64,000 nucleotides of DNA. Origin: VSJD01 sp041653875 (GTDB lineage: Bacteria; Verrucomicrobiota; Kiritimatiellia; JAAZAB01). The notes beneath the pieces are model-generated. The model was not told where the DNA came from. It ran no database searches and was given only the letters and a program-made list of their open reading frames with translations. Shown piece after piece: positions 17,062 to 26,112 of this stretch (its first letter is position 1; each line of letters starts with the position of its first letter). The translations under genes and the position numbers were made by a program. The stretch is taken from assembly GCA_041653875.1 (NCBI GenBank), contig JBAZEM010000004.1, forward strand, positions 62,001 to 126,000. The letters are read 5' to 3'.

Positions 17062-17228
17062 ACGCCGTCCCGGGCCGCCAAGTTCCGCCCTCGACTCGCC
17101 ACTATTTTGCTGTTGCCACGCCCAATGCTCAAATGCGAATATGATTTGGAATGGTTGGATCCGCTTATCGGGACTTGACGCCGGAGTTGAAAAGCGCCAT
17201 CTTTATAACAAACGACGGATGACGGAAG

Positions 17229-17272
17229 CTCTGACCGCTGACTTCTGATCTCTGATCTCTTTCTTTCACATT
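17229..17272 (+). repeat. Short heptad array before parB
   Basis: Units CTCTGAC, CGCTGAC, TTCTGAT and CTCTGAT repeat with a 7-nt period. It lies 30 bp before the parB start. Confidence 0.6.
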
Positions 17273-17301
17273 CTTCATTTTTTTAAGAGGAGGGGTGGTT
17301 T

Positions 17302-18240
17302 ATGGCTTCCAAGCACGGGCTGGGACGGGGATTAAGCGCGTTGATCAACGAAAAACCGGCCGTCGCCGACCTTCCTGCGCCCGCCGAAGCGGACTTTGCG
17401 AAGGCGGAAACGCCCGGGACCTCTGGGATGACGATGGTTCCGCTGGATAAAATCCGACCGAACCCCAAACAACCCCGCCGCCGATTCGCTCCCGAAGCGC
17501 TGGAAGATATGGTGCGGTCGATCCAGACGCACGGAGTGCTTCAGCCGTTGCTCCTGCGCCGGATGGGCGATCATTACGAACTTGTGGCCGGCGAGCGGCG
17601 CTGGCGGGCGTCCCGGCAGGCCGGACTGGAAAATGTGCCGGCCATCCTAAAGGATGTCAGCGACCGCGACGCGCTCGAACTGACGCTCATCGAAAACCTT
17701 CAGCGCGAAGACCTGAATCCCGTTGAGGAAGCCGAAGGCTACCATAGTTTAGCGGAGCAGTTCGCCCTGAGCCATGAGGAAATCGCCCTGCGGGTCGGCA
17801 AAGCGCGCGCCACGGTGACCAATTCCCTGCGCCTGCTTGCGCTTCCCGAGGAAATCAAGCAGATGCTGACCGATTGCCGCCTCTCGTCCGGACATGCCAA
17901 GGCGCTTCTGGGCGCGGCGATCGACGAGGAGAAATGTTTTTTGGCGCGGCGCACCGTGGCGGAAGGCTGGTCGGTCCGTGTGCTGGAAAAGGCCGTGGAG
18001 CGCCTGTCGCGCGCGCCGCGCAAGCCCCGCGCCATGCGGGACGATATTCCCGCCGCGCATCTCCAGGATCTTTCGGACAAACTGCACCGGCATTTCGGCA
18101 CCAGTGTGCGCCTCGTGCCTTCGCGCACCCTGGCTAACGGCAAAAAAGCCAAGGGCTTGATCGAAATCGATTTCTATTCCAACGAAGACCTGACCCGCAT
18201 CCTGGACCTGCTTGGACTTTCGGAATCAGGGGTAGAGTAA
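17302..18240 (+). CDS. parB: Chromosome partitioning protein ParB
   Basis: A 312-residue ParB/Spo0J protein. It has the N-terminal LGRGLSALI ParA-contact motif (residues 7-15), the ParB/sulfiredoxin CTPase domain with IRPNPKQPRRRF and GERRWRAS (97-104), ENLQREDLNPVEEA, and the helix-turn-helix LSHEEIALRVGKARATVTNS. The C-terminal dimerisation region follows. ParB loads at parS sites and organises the origin region with ParA and SMC. No parA adjoins it and I did not find a convincing parS. A strong GAGGAGGGG precedes the ATG. Confidence 0.95.
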   Translation: MASKHGLGRGLSALINEKPAVADLPAPAEADFAKAETPGTSGMTMVPLDKIRPNPKQPRRRFAPEALEDMVRSIQTHGVLQPLLLRRMGDHYELVAGERRWRASRQAGLENVPAILKDVSDRDALELTLIENLQREDLNPVEEAEGYHSLAEQFALSHEEIALRVGKARATVTNSLRLLALPEEIKQMLTDCRLSSGHAKALLGAAIDEEKCFLARRTVAEGWSVRVLEKAVERLSRAPRKPRAMRDDIPAAHLQDLSDKLHRHFGTSVRLVPSRTLANGKKAKGLIEIDFYSNEDLTRILDLLGLSESGVE

Positions 18241-18244
18241 CCGA

Positions 18245-18345
18245 GGCAAACGCCCAACATCCAACAGCGAGCGCCCAACGTCGAATGTAAGATCGGATGC
18301 CCCCTCCTGACTTCCGATATCTGACTTCTGCGCTTCTGGGCACAG
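18245..18345. repeat. Heptad arrays after parB
   Basis: First block units AACGCCC, AACATCC, AACAGCG, AGCGCCC and AACGTCG; second block CCTGACT, TCCGATA, TCTGACT. Both have a 7-nt period, and the blocks carry unrelated words. Confidence 0.6.
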
Positions 18346-18406
18346 TCGCGGATATTGCTTGCAACCCATGAAACATCCTGGTTAGAATGCCTCCCGTTCG
18401 AAACAT

Positions 18407-18484
18407 GGTGGGTGTAGCTCAGTTGGTTAGAGCGTCAGATTGTGGATCTGAACGTCGCGGGTTCGAGTCCCGTCACCCGCCCCA
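18407..18484 (+). tRNA. tRNA-His (GTG)
   Basis: GTGGGTG pairs with CACCCGC, and the anticodon loop TTGTGGA gives GTG. The extra G(-1) at 18407 faces C73, a tRNA-His hallmark, and CCA is encoded. Confidence 0.95.
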
Positions 18485-18517
18485 TCCCAAAAATGTTCTG
18501 AAACGAGCGAGCCCGCC

Positions 18518-19132
18518 ATGGCGCGTATTCTTGGCAATGCGTCCGACAAGATCCCCGCCGCCATCTCGAAAGCCCGCGCCTTGATAGTTGGCGGAGCGCG
18601 CTTTACACATGCGGCCGCCCGGTTCTGGGCCTCTCTGCTGAGCGAAGTGACCTCCGATTATCCCGACTGTAATACCATGGTTTTCGAGACCTTGGCCGGC
18701 ACCATCCTGACACGCGACCTGCTGTTCCCTGAAATAGCCCTCCAACGCGAACTGGATCGCCTCCAACCAACGGTCTCGATCGAAAAAGCCCTGAAAGAAG
18801 CGTTGGCCGAATTCGAAATCTTCGGGCCGCCCGGCGCCGTTCAGCTCAGCCTGCTTGCCAATGACCGGGAAATACGGCGCTGTCAACTGCCGTTGGATTG
18901 CGTGGACGCCGATATTTTCGCCTACCTGCTGACGTGGCTCATGGAATGGGCGGAACTCCCGGCAAGCCAATGGAACAACGATCGCGTGGAAGGCGCGTTT
19001 CCGGTTTGCGATCCGGACAGCACGGCAAGCGGCCGCGTGCAATTCGAATTTACGCGTTTCCATATCAGCGAAGGCCTGTATCGCTGGCGCCTTTCGATGC
19101 GTTTGGCGTTGGCGAACAAACCGGGCAATTGA
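18518..19132 (+). CDS. Hypothetical protein
   Basis: A 204-residue soluble protein with no signal peptide or transmembrane segment. The N-terminus MARILGNASDKIPAAISKAR precedes mixed helix and strand; the final part VQFEFTRFHISEGLYRWRLSMRLAL looks beta-rich. I do not recognise the family. It starts 34 bp after tRNA-His, and its end overlaps the promoter assigned to purC. Coding is supported by continuous GC-rich third-position use and the absence of a competing frame. Confidence 0.65.
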   Translation: MARILGNASDKIPAAISKARALIVGGARFTHAAARFWASLLSEVTSDYPDCNTMVFETLAGTILTRDLLFPEIALQRELDRLQPTVSIEKALKEALAEFEIFGPPGAVQLSLLANDREIRRCQLPLDCVDADIFAYLLTWLMEWAELPASQWNNDRVEGAFPVCDPDSTASGRVQFEFTRFHISEGLYRWRLSMRLALANKPGN

Positions 19133-19157
19133 CCCGCCGCGCGGGATGCTTTATAAT
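19129..19157 (+). promoter_or_regulatory. Strong promoter upstream of purC
   Basis: TTGACC and a perfect TATAAT are separated by exactly 17 bases. The expected start of transcription (about 19164) falls just before the heptad array, so the array and its inverted arm would form most of the purC leader. Confidence 0.65.
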
Positions 19158-19170
19158 TAAACTGGTCATC

Positions 19171-19382
19171 AGAAGTCAGAAGTCAGAAGTCAGAAGTCAG
19201 AAGTCAGAAGTCAGAAGTCAGAAGTCAGAAGTCAGAAGTCAGAAGTCAGAAGTCAGAAGTCAGAAGTCAGAATAAAATGTTCACTCGTCTCCGGAGGGGC
19301 GGGCGCCACAGGCGACCAGGATCCATGCTGGCTTGCCTCATTCTGAGTTCTGACTTCTGACTTCTGACTTCTGGCTCCTGAA
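19171..19382. repeat. Fourteen-copy heptad array with inverted arm
   Basis: AGAAGTC is repeated fourteen times (19171-19268). About 70 bp later, an arm of five complementary heptads (TCTGAGT, TCTGACT three times, TCTGGCT) runs to about 19377. The arms can form a long stem just before purC. Confidence 0.9.
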
Positions 19383-19403
19383 TACTTGCAAAATCAGGAG
19401 CTT

Positions 19404-20378
19404 ATGATATCGGAAACACGCTTGCGCAAAGAACTGAATCGCACCTTGCGGGAAACCGACATCGCCGGCTTGGGCGAACGCGAAACCGGCAAGGTGCGCG
19501 ATTCGTACAAACAATCCGGACGGCGCATCCTTATCACCACGGATCGGATTTCGGCCTTCGACTGCATCCTCGGCACGATCCCGTTCAAGGGCCAGGTTCT
19601 GAACCAACTGGCGGCTTTCTGGTTCGAACAGACCAGCGCCGTCGCGCCCAATCATGTCATCGATGTGCCCGATCCCAACGTCATGGTCGTGGCCGAATGC
19701 GAGCAATTGCCGATCGAATTGATTGTGCGCGGTTATATCACCGGTGTCACCAAAACCTCGCTTTGGTATAATTACGAGCGCGGCATCCGCAATTATTGCG
19801 GCAATCCGCTGCCCGACGGCCTGCGCAAGGACCAAAAACTGCCGCATCCCATCCTGACGCCGACAACCAAGCTGGAAGCCCATGATCGGCCCATATCCCG
19901 GGAAGAGGCTTTGACCGAAGGACTGATCACCGCCGCGCTTTTCGATGCCGCCGCCGATATTTGCATGCGGCTGTTCGATTTTGGCGTGCGCTATGCCGCG
20001 TCACGCGGACTGATCCTCGTGGACACCAAATACGAACTCGGTCGGCGCGACGGACGGCTTGTCGTATCGGATGAAATCCACACCCCCGACTCGTCGCGTT
20101 ACTGGTTTGCCGACACCTATGCCGCGCTGTTCGCGCAGGGCGCCGACCAGCGCAAGATCGACAAGGAATATGTCCGCGAATGGTTCGCCGCGCGCGGGTT
20201 CCGCGGGGAAGGCGTCCCGCCCCCCATGCCCGACGACGTGCGCATCGAGGCCGCCCGGCGCTATATCCAATCCTACGAAACCATTACCGGCCGTGAATTT
20301 ATCGTGACCGACGAACCTGTGGAACAACGCATCACGGCCAACTTGAGAAAAAAAGGGTACATGGCGATTGCTCAGTAG
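19404..20378 (+). CDS. purC: SAICAR synthetase PurC
   Basis: A 324-residue phosphoribosylaminoimidazole-succinocarboxamide synthase. Diagnostic stretches are GKVRDSY, ILITTDRISAFDCILGTIPFKG, ELIVRGYITG, GLILVDTKYELG and DEIHTPDSSRYW. It joins aspartate to CAIR in purine synthesis. The length fits the longer eukaryote-like class of about 300 residues. ATG at 19404 follows CAGGAG at short spacing and is preferred over the in-frame TTG at 19386. purB and purA lie downstream on the same strand. Confidence 0.96.
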   Translation: MISETRLRKELNRTLRETDIAGLGERETGKVRDSYKQSGRRILITTDRISAFDCILGTIPFKGQVLNQLAAFWFEQTSAVAPNHVIDVPDPNVMVVAECEQLPIELIVRGYITGVTKTSLWYNYERGIRNYCGNPLPDGLRKDQKLPHPILTPTTKLEAHDRPISREEALTEGLITAALFDAAADICMRLFDFGVRYAASRGLILVDTKYELGRRDGRLVVSDEIHTPDSSRYWFADTYAALFAQGADQRKIDKEYVREWFAARGFRGEGVPPPMPDDVRIEAARRYIQSYETITGREFIVTDEPVEQRITANLRKKGYMAIAQ

Positions 20379-20409
20379 CCAAAAGACAAAACAATTGATG
20401 ATTATCAAA

Positions 20410-20438
20410 TTGACAAGGCTCTTTGGCATGGATACCGT
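20410..20438 (+). promoter_or_regulatory. Putative promoter of the ParE-type toxin-antitoxin pair
   Basis: Consensus TTGACA is followed after 17 bases by TACCGT, a weak -10 box. Transcription would start at about the antitoxin ATG (20445), suggesting a leaderless message. Confidence 0.35.
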
Positions 20439-20444
20439 TTAGAC

Positions 20445-20672
20445 ATGAACACGGTTCAAGAAATCCAAAGCGAAGCCATGTCCTTGTCGGCCAGTGAACG
20501 CGCGGGACTTGCGCACGAGCTGATCCTGAGTCTTGATGATCCTGCGTATTTCGAACTTGGCCCCGATCAGGAGCGTGAGATTCAACGTCGTGTCCGGTTG
20601 GTACGCGAAGGGAAGGCTGCCAGCCGCCCCGCCAAGGACATCTTCGCCGACATCAAGGCCAAGTACAAATGA
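20445..20672 (+). CDS. Addiction module antitoxin
   Basis: This 75-residue protein matches the short addiction-module component family found with ParE/RelE toxins: an EIQSEAMSLSASERAGLAHELILSL-type helix pair, then DQEREIQRRVRLVREGKA and the closing IFADIKAKY. It is expected to bind and neutralise the toxin encoded immediately downstream and to repress its own promoter. The stop overlaps the toxin ATG as ATGA. Confidence 0.88.
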   Translation: MNTVQEIQSEAMSLSASERAGLAHELILSLDDPAYFELGPDQEREIQRRVRLVREGKAASRPAKDIFADIKAKYK

Positions 20673-20977
20673 TGCCCGTTGCCATTCTGCACGAGGCCGA
20701 AGTCGAGATATGGGATGCCGTTGCGTATTACGAGGGAAAATCTCCCGGGCTCGGCTTGGATTTCGAAACGGAAATTGAAGATTCGATTGAAACCCTCAAA
20801 CGTTTTCCAGAGCGCTGGCATCTTCGCGAGGACGGCACACGAAGATACCTTGCGCATTGCTTTCCTTATCTGGTCATCTACATGTATCTCCGCAAGTGCA
20901 TTTGGATTATTGCCATTGCCCACTGCAAGCGCAAACCAGGATACTGGAGAGACAGAATCAAGACAGTAGAACAATAG
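20669..20977 (+). CDS. ParE/RelE-type toxin
   Basis: A 102-residue ParE/RelE-superfamily protein: an N-terminal HEAEVEIWDAVAYYEGKSPGLG helix, FPERWHLREDGTRRYLAHCFPYLVIY strands and the terminal IIAIAHCKRKPGYWRDRI. ParE members poison gyrase and RelE members cut mRNA; the sequence alone does not decide between them. It overlaps the antitoxin by four bases; Met at 20672 is an alternative start. Confidence 0.88.
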   Translation: MMPVAILHEAEVEIWDAVAYYEGKSPGLGLDFETEIEDSIETLKRFPERWHLREDGTRRYLAHCFPYLVIYMYLRKCIWIIAIAHCKRKPGYWRDRIKTVEQ

Positions 20978-21018
20978 TATGCAAGCGTTATGCTTTATGC
21001 ATCGATTGAGGTTTTATT

Positions 21019-22359
21019 ATGAGCGTTCATCCCATCGAATTCCGGTATTACTCCGAAGCCATGCGCGCGATCTTCACGGAAGAGGCCAAACTGCAGAACT
21101 GGCTGACGGTCGAGGCCGCCCTGGCGCGCGCCCACGCGGCGCTGGGACATATTCCCAAGGCGGCGGCGGCGGTCATCAGCCGCAATGCCACCGTTGCCAA
21201 GGTCCGGCTGGAGCGCGTCAAGGCGATTGAAGATGAAATCCATCACGACCTCATGGCCATGGTGCGGGCGCTGACGGAAGCATGCGGGCGCCAGGCCGGC
21301 AAATATGTGCATCTGGGCGCCACGTCATACGATATCGAGGACACCGCCCTGGCCTTGCAGCTCGGGGCCGCGCTAAATATAATAGAACAGGACGCCCAGG
21401 CCTTGCTCAAGACGCTGGCGGCTTTGGCCAAGCGCACGCGCAAGTTAGTGTGCGTCGGCCGCACGCATGGCCAGCACGCCGTCCCGACCACCTACGGACT
21501 TAAATTCGCGATTTATGCCGGCGAAGTGCGACGGCACTTGGATCGGCTGGCGGAAGCCAAAAAACGCATCCGCGTGGGCCAGATGACCGGCGCCGTGGGC
21601 ACCCAGGCGAGTTTCGGCCCCGATGCGCCGCAGTTGCAGCGCTTGGTAATGAAAGACCTTGGGATCACGCCGGTCATGGTTTCCAACCAGGTGATCCAGC
21701 GCGACCGCCATGCCGAGGTCGTGTTCGACCTGGCCCTGCTCGCGGCCACGGGCGAAAAAATCGCGCATGAAATCCGCAACCTCCAGCGCACGGAAATCGG
21801 CGAGGTATTCGAATCGTTCCAAAAACAGCAGGTCGGCTCTTCCACGATGCCCCAGAAACGCAATCCGCACAAGAGCGAACGCATTTGTTCCCTGGCGCGG
21901 ATCATCCGCGCCCAGGTGGCCCCGGCCCTGGAAAACATTCCCCTCGAACACGAACGCGATCTGACCAATTCCGCCGCCGAACGCGTGATTTTCCCGGAAG
22001 CCTTCATCCTGACCGATTACCTGCTCCGCCAGCTGGACGAGATTCTGCGGGGCTTGGATATCCGCGAGCCGGCCATCAAAAAAAACCTGGGATTGACCAA
22101 CGGCCTGATCATGAGCGAGCGGGTCATGCTGGAGCTGGTGAAACACGGGATCGGGCGGCAGGCGGCCCATGAAATCCTGCGGCAAGCCGCGCAGACGGCG
22201 TTTGTCTCCGGCCAGCCGCTCAAGGAAATCCTGCTGCGGGACCGGCGCGTCACCAAAGTCATGACGGCCGCGGCCCTGGAGCGCTGTTTGGAGCCGGCCA
22301 GTTATATCGGCACAGCCGTGGCGCAAGTGGACGCCGTTCTGAAGAAATGCAGAATGTAG
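21019..22359 (+). CDS. purB: Adenylosuccinate lyase PurB
   Basis: The 446-residue fumarase-superfamily enzyme has the signature GSSTMPQKRNPHKSERI (about residues 272-288) and YDIEDTALALQL and CVGRTHGQHAVPTTYGLK earlier, which supply the catalytic His. It cleaves SAICAR and adenylosuccinate, steps following PurC and PurA, both encoded nearby. The last residues (KKCRM) are encoded by a short heptad repeat (GCAGAAT) that also provides the stop. Confidence 0.96.
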   Translation: MSVHPIEFRYYSEAMRAIFTEEAKLQNWLTVEAALARAHAALGHIPKAAAAVISRNATVAKVRLERVKAIEDEIHHDLMAMVRALTEACGRQAGKYVHLGATSYDIEDTALALQLGAALNIIEQDAQALLKTLAALAKRTRKLVCVGRTHGQHAVPTTYGLKFAIYAGEVRRHLDRLAEAKKRIRVGQMTGAVGTQASFGPDAPQLQRLVMKDLGITPVMVSNQVIQRDRHAEVVFDLALLAATGEKIAHEIRNLQRTEIGEVFESFQKQQVGSSTMPQKRNPHKSERICSLARIIRAQVAPALENIPLEHERDLTNSAAERVIFPEAFILTDYLLRQLDEILRGLDIREPAIKKNLGLTNGLIMSERVMLELVKHGIGRQAAHEILRQAAQTAFVSGQPLKEILLRDRRVTKVMTAAALERCLEPASYIGTAVAQVDAVLKKCRM

Positions 22360-22509
22360 AATGCAAAAACAGGCAAACAGACGTAACCACGAATCGCTCA
22401 AACCCACGGAATGGATGTACAACATGATCCACAAACCAAACACGAATGATTCATCTGCTGAATTTTCGTGTGTTTCGCGGTTATCTCTTATGGCCGGACC
22501 GAACTTGCC

Positions 22510-23316
22510 ATGAGCACAATCCTATATTACTTTTCCGGCACGGGCAACTCGCTGGTCATCGCCCGCGACTTGGCCGCCGCCTTGGGCAACACAACGTTGA
22601 TTGCAATTTCCAAAGCGCTTCGGGACCCGATCGCCGGGACGGCCGATGTCAGCGCACCGGCCGATGCCGTCGGCATTGTGTTTCCCGTGTACGCCTGGGG
22701 ACCGCCGCGGATCGTTGTCGATTTTATCAATGCGCGCAAGTGGAACGATATTCCGTATCTGTTTGCCGTCTGCACCTGTGGCGGGTTTCCCGGCGGCGCG
22801 CTGTTCTTGCTCAAACAGGCGCTCCGCGCGCAGGGCGGGAACTTGTCTGCCGGTTTTTCAATCGTCATGCCCGGCAATTATACGGCCATGTATGGCGCCA
22901 TTGCGGAAGCCAAACAACAGAAGCTGTTCGCGCGGGCCCGCGCGCGGGTCGCGGGAATTGCCGGGCTGATCAAAGCGCGCCGCAACCGGCCGGTCGAAAA
23001 AAGCTTTTTCCTGGTCAACTGGCTGACGGGGTTCCTGTACAAATTCGGCATGCCGAAGTTTAAAACGGCCGACGCCAAATTCTGGGTGATGGACACCTGC
23101 ACGCATTGCGGCCTGTGCGCCAAAGTCTGTCCGCGGCTCAACATTGACCTGAAAAACGGCCGCCCGCAATGGCATGGCGATTGCGAGCAATGCATGGCCT
23201 GCCTGCAATGGTGCCCCGTAGAGGCCATCCAGTCCGGCCGTTCAACACTGCAACGCAAGCGCTACCATCACCCGGCCATCGCCGCGAAGGATTTGTTCGT
23301 GAAACCGACTGATTAG
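22510..23316 (+). CDS. EFR1-type flavodoxin-ferredoxin protein
   Basis: A 268-residue protein. The N-terminal flavodoxin-like domain has YYFSGTGNSL for FMN phosphate binding (5-14) and GIVFPVYAWGPPRIV. The C-terminal ferredoxin domain has two 4Fe-4S motifs, CTHCGLCAKVC (from residue 197) and CEQCMACLQWC. Such EFR1-type proteins occur widely in anaerobes and probably shuttle electrons; the partner is unknown. ATG at 22510 begins directly with the flavodoxin strand; an upstream in-frame start lies in intergenic sequence. Confidence 0.88.
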   Translation: MSTILYYFSGTGNSLVIARDLAAALGNTTLIAISKALRDPIAGTADVSAPADAVGIVFPVYAWGPPRIVVDFINARKWNDIPYLFAVCTCGGFPGGALFLLKQALRAQGGNLSAGFSIVMPGNYTAMYGAIAEAKQQKLFARARARVAGIAGLIKARRNRPVEKSFFLVNWLTGFLYKFGMPKFKTADAKFWVMDTCTHCGLCAKVCPRLNIDLKNGRPQWHGDCEQCMACLQWCPVEAIQSGRSTLQRKRYHHPAIAAKDLFVKPTD

Positions 23317-23340
23317 ATGCATAGGGAAATTCAAAACACA

Positions 23341-23399
23341 GCGGTTCTATCGAACCGCATCTACACCTGTCTGGTGTAGTGGCCGTTCGCGAGAACGGC
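23341..23399. repeat. Paired-hairpin element (GGTTC/GAACC type)
   Basis: GCGGTTCTATCGAACCGC and GCCGTTCGCGAGAACGGC are two perfect or near-perfect palindromes joined by a CTACACC..GGTGTAG hairpin. Relatives occur at 33490, 45930, 50660, 51070, 59710 and 62441. Confidence 0.85.
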
Positions 23400-23443
23400 A
23401 TGGTTGCCGGAGGCCTAACTAATCCGCAAGGAAGGAAGATCGT

Positions 23444-24736
23444 ATGCCGTCTTTAGTCATTGTCGGGGCGCAGTGGGGCGACGAGGGCAAGGGGAAAATC
23501 GTGGATGCCCTCGCGGGCCAGGCGGATGTCGTCGTCCGCTTTCAGGGGGGCGACAACGCCGGCCACACGGTGTTTCACGGCGGCCGGAAATTCGTGTTCC
23601 ATATTCTGCCCTCCGGTATTCTGCGGTCGCGCGTCATGAATCTCATCGGCGGCGGGGTCGTCGTCAACCCGCAAAAGCTGGTGGAGGAATTAGCCGCCAT
23701 CCGTGTGCCGGAGTCCGCCTGGCGCAAGCGCTTGCGCCTGAGCGGGGAGGCGCACTTGATCCTGCCCTGCCATTTGGCCCTCGATCAGGCCGCCGAGGCC
23801 CGGAGGGGCGCCGGCAAAATCGGCACGACCCAGCGGGGCATTGGCCCGGCCTATGCCGACCGCGCCGCGCGCACGGGCGTGCGCATAGGCGACACGCTCG
23901 ATCCGGACTATTTCCGCGCCCAGGTAAAAACCTGCCTGGAAAGCCATCGCGCCCAGTTACCCAAGGAGCGCGCGCGCGAAGTCTGCAATGTGGAGCGCGT
24001 GACGAAGGAAACACTGGCCCTGCTGAAGCCATTCCGGGACCTGATTGTGGACACGGGCCTCCTGTTGGAGACCGCGCGCCGCAAAGGGCAACATATTTTA
24101 TACGAGGGCGCGCAGGGCACGATGCTGGATATCGGCGCCGGCACCTACCCCTATGTGACCAGTTCCCATACGATTGCCGGCGGCGTTTGCGTCGGCGCGG
24201 GCATCGGCCCGCACGCCATCGACCGCATTCTGGGCGTCAGCAAGGCTTACGCCACGCGCGTGGGCGAGGGTCCTTTTACGACCGAACTGCACGACGCCAC
24301 CGGCGAGACCCTGCGGCGCATCGGCGGCGAGTATGGCGCCACGACCAGGCGTCCGCGCCGCTGCGGCTGGATAGACATCGTGCAGTTGCGCCGCGCCGCG
24401 CGGTTAAACAGCCTGGATGGGCTCATCCTGACCAAGTTAGACGTGCTCGACGGATTCGAACAGATCGGCGTTTGCACGGCTTACCGCTGTGGCGGCAAGC
24501 GCCTGACCGAATGTCCGGTCAACCCGGTGGAATTGGCCGCGGCGGAACCGATTTTCACGTTTATGCCGGGTTGGAAACAATCGACCGCGGGCGCAACAAG
24601 CTTCAAGGAACTGCCCGCGGCGGCGCGCGCTTACATCGATCGGATCGAGCGTTGGCTGGATTTGCCCGTGGTCATGATTTCAAACGGCCAGGACCGCAAG
24701 CAGTTGATCAGAAGAAAACGCAGAATGCAGAATTAA
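23444..24736 (+). CDS. purA: Adenylosuccinate synthetase PurA
   Basis: The 430-residue enzyme joins IMP and aspartate using GTP. Motifs are VGAQWGDEGKGKIVD, QGGDNAGHTV, the GTTQRGIGPAY loop, YEGAQGTMLDIGAGTYPYVTSS and TTRRPRRCGWID. A Shine-Dalgarno AAGGAAG precedes the ATG. The last residues RRKRRMQN come from the beginning of a heptad array rather than from family sequence. Its gene converges on aroC. Confidence 0.96.
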   Translation: MPSLVIVGAQWGDEGKGKIVDALAGQADVVVRFQGGDNAGHTVFHGGRKFVFHILPSGILRSRVMNLIGGGVVVNPQKLVEELAAIRVPESAWRKRLRLSGEAHLILPCHLALDQAAEARRGAGKIGTTQRGIGPAYADRAARTGVRIGDTLDPDYFRAQVKTCLESHRAQLPKERAREVCNVERVTKETLALLKPFRDLIVDTGLLLETARRKGQHILYEGAQGTMLDIGAGTYPYVTSSHTIAGGVCVGAGIGPHAIDRILGVSKAYATRVGEGPFTTELHDATGETLRRIGGEYGATTRRPRRCGWIDIVQLRRAARLNSLDGLILTKLDVLDGFEQIGVCTAYRCGGKRLTECPVNPVELAAAEPIFTFMPGWKQSTAGATSFKELPAAARAYIDRIERWLDLPVVMISNGQDRKQLIRRKRRMQN

Positions 24737-24832
24737 AAACACAAAAAAGAGAATGCCGCAGGAAGATTGATTTTACTTCATTCTGCATTCTTCATTCTGC
24801 ATTTAATTTGCATTCTGCATTTCTTATTGCAC
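24719..24832. repeat. Inverted heptad array between convergent purA and aroC
   Basis: Plus-strand GCAGAAT units at the purA end face ATTCTGC/ATTCTTC units at the aroC end. Both genes stop inside the array. The pairing arms and position suggest a bidirectional terminator. Confidence 0.7.
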
Positions 24833-25883
24833 AATCGGCCAGGACCAGCGCGGCCATGGCTTCCACAATCGGCACGGCCCGCGGCAAAACGCAGGGATCA
24901 TGCCGCCCCGTGGCGCGGAATTTGACCAGCCGGCCTTCGTAATCGGCGGTTGCCTGTTCCCGGGCGATCGTCGCCGTCGGCTTGAACGCCACCCGAAACA
25001 CAATAGGTTCGCCGTTGCTGATGCCGCCCTGGATACCGCCACTGCGGTTGGTGCATGTTCCCAGGCGTCCGGCCTTAGGCACAAACAGATCGTTTTGTTC
25101 CGACCCGCGCCCGCGCGCGCCGGCAAACCCGGCGCCGATCTCGAAACCTTTGGCGGCGGGAATGGAAAGCATGGCCCGGGCTAAAAGCGCGCTGAGCTTG
25201 TCGAACACCGGCTCGCCCCAGCCGGGCGGCACGTTGCGACACACACAGGCAATGACGCCGCCCACGGAATCGCCGTCTTTTTTGGCGGCTTCGATCAAGG
25301 CCTCCATCGCGCGGGCCGTGGGCGCATGCGGACAGCGCGCGGCTGTGGCATCCACCTGCGCGCGGGTCAGCGTTTCCCCGCTCAGGTCCGGAGCTTCCCG
25401 TTCGCCCACCGCGCCGACCCAGGCCACAATTTGCACGCCGTATTTCACCGCCAGAAATTTTTCAGCCACGGCGCCGGCCATCACGCGGCCCACGGTCTCG
25501 CGCGCGCTGGCGCGCCCGCCGCCACCCACGGCCGTCAGGCCGTATTTCAGACGATAAGTTAAATCCGCGTGCGATGGACGCGGGATCGTCCGGATGGCCT
25601 GGTAATCCGCGGAACGGCTGTCGGTATTCTCCACCATCAGCGCAATGGGGGAACCCAGTGTCAGCCCCTGTTCCACGCCCGACAGGATGCGTACCTGGTC
25701 GCGCTCGTTACGGGAGGTTGTCAACGCGCTTTGACCGGGCCGGCGCCGGTCCAACTGGGGCTGGATATCGGCGGCGCTCAGAGGCAGGCGGGCGGGACAA
25801 CCGTCAACAATGGCGCCCACCGCCGGCCCGTGCGACTCGCCGAACGTGGATGCCTGGAATCGTATGCCGATTGTGTTGGACAT
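24792..25883 (-). CDS. aroC: Chorismate synthase AroC
   Basis: The 363-residue enzyme has FGESHGPAVGAIVDGCPA near its start, RRPGQSALTTSRNERDQV, the GGGRASARETVGRVMAGAVA signature and GGIQGGISNGEPI. It converts EPSP to chorismate with reduced FMN, the last common step of aromatic synthesis. ATG at 25883 is set by the family N-terminus; the frame extends further upstream without homology. The final residues (RNAECKLNAE) are read from the heptad array. Confidence 0.96.
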   Translation of the reverse strand: MSNTIGIRFQASTFGESHGPAVGAIVDGCPARLPLSAADIQPQLDRRRPGQSALTTSRNERDQVRILSGVEQGLTLGSPIALMVENTDSRSADYQAIRTIPRPSHADLTYRLKYGLTAVGGGGRASARETVGRVMAGAVAEKFLAVKYGVQIVAWVGAVGEREAPDLSGETLTRAQVDATAARCPHAPTARAMEALIEAAKKDGDSVGGVIACVCRNVPPGWGEPVFDKLSALLARAMLSIPAAKGFEIGAGFAGARGRGSEQNDLFVPKAGRLGTCTNRSGGIQGGISNGEPIVFRVAFKPTATIAREQATADYEGRLVKFRATGRHDPCVLPRAVPIVEAMAALVLADCAIRNAECKLNAE

Positions 25884-26112
25884 AATGAACCCCCGCTTGG
25901 ATTCGAAGATTATAAAAACTCCGCCAAAAACACAAACACAAACCCCGTCTGCCCAAAGGTTGCAGGGCAACTTCACATTTTTCTCAACCAATTGGAGTTC
26001 TCGATAGTTGCGATAGCAAAGGCTTTGCGAGCTCTTTTTGCTCTCATGGTATCGTAGAAATCCTTGAACATTGCCGGGCATGTTCCCGGCCTGCGCCGAA
26101 TCCGGTAGACCG

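Noticed and set aside
19171..19275. Open frame through AGAAGTC repeats reading RSQKSEV
   Set aside because: It is a by-product of the stop-free heptad; upstream it overlaps another gene in a different frame.
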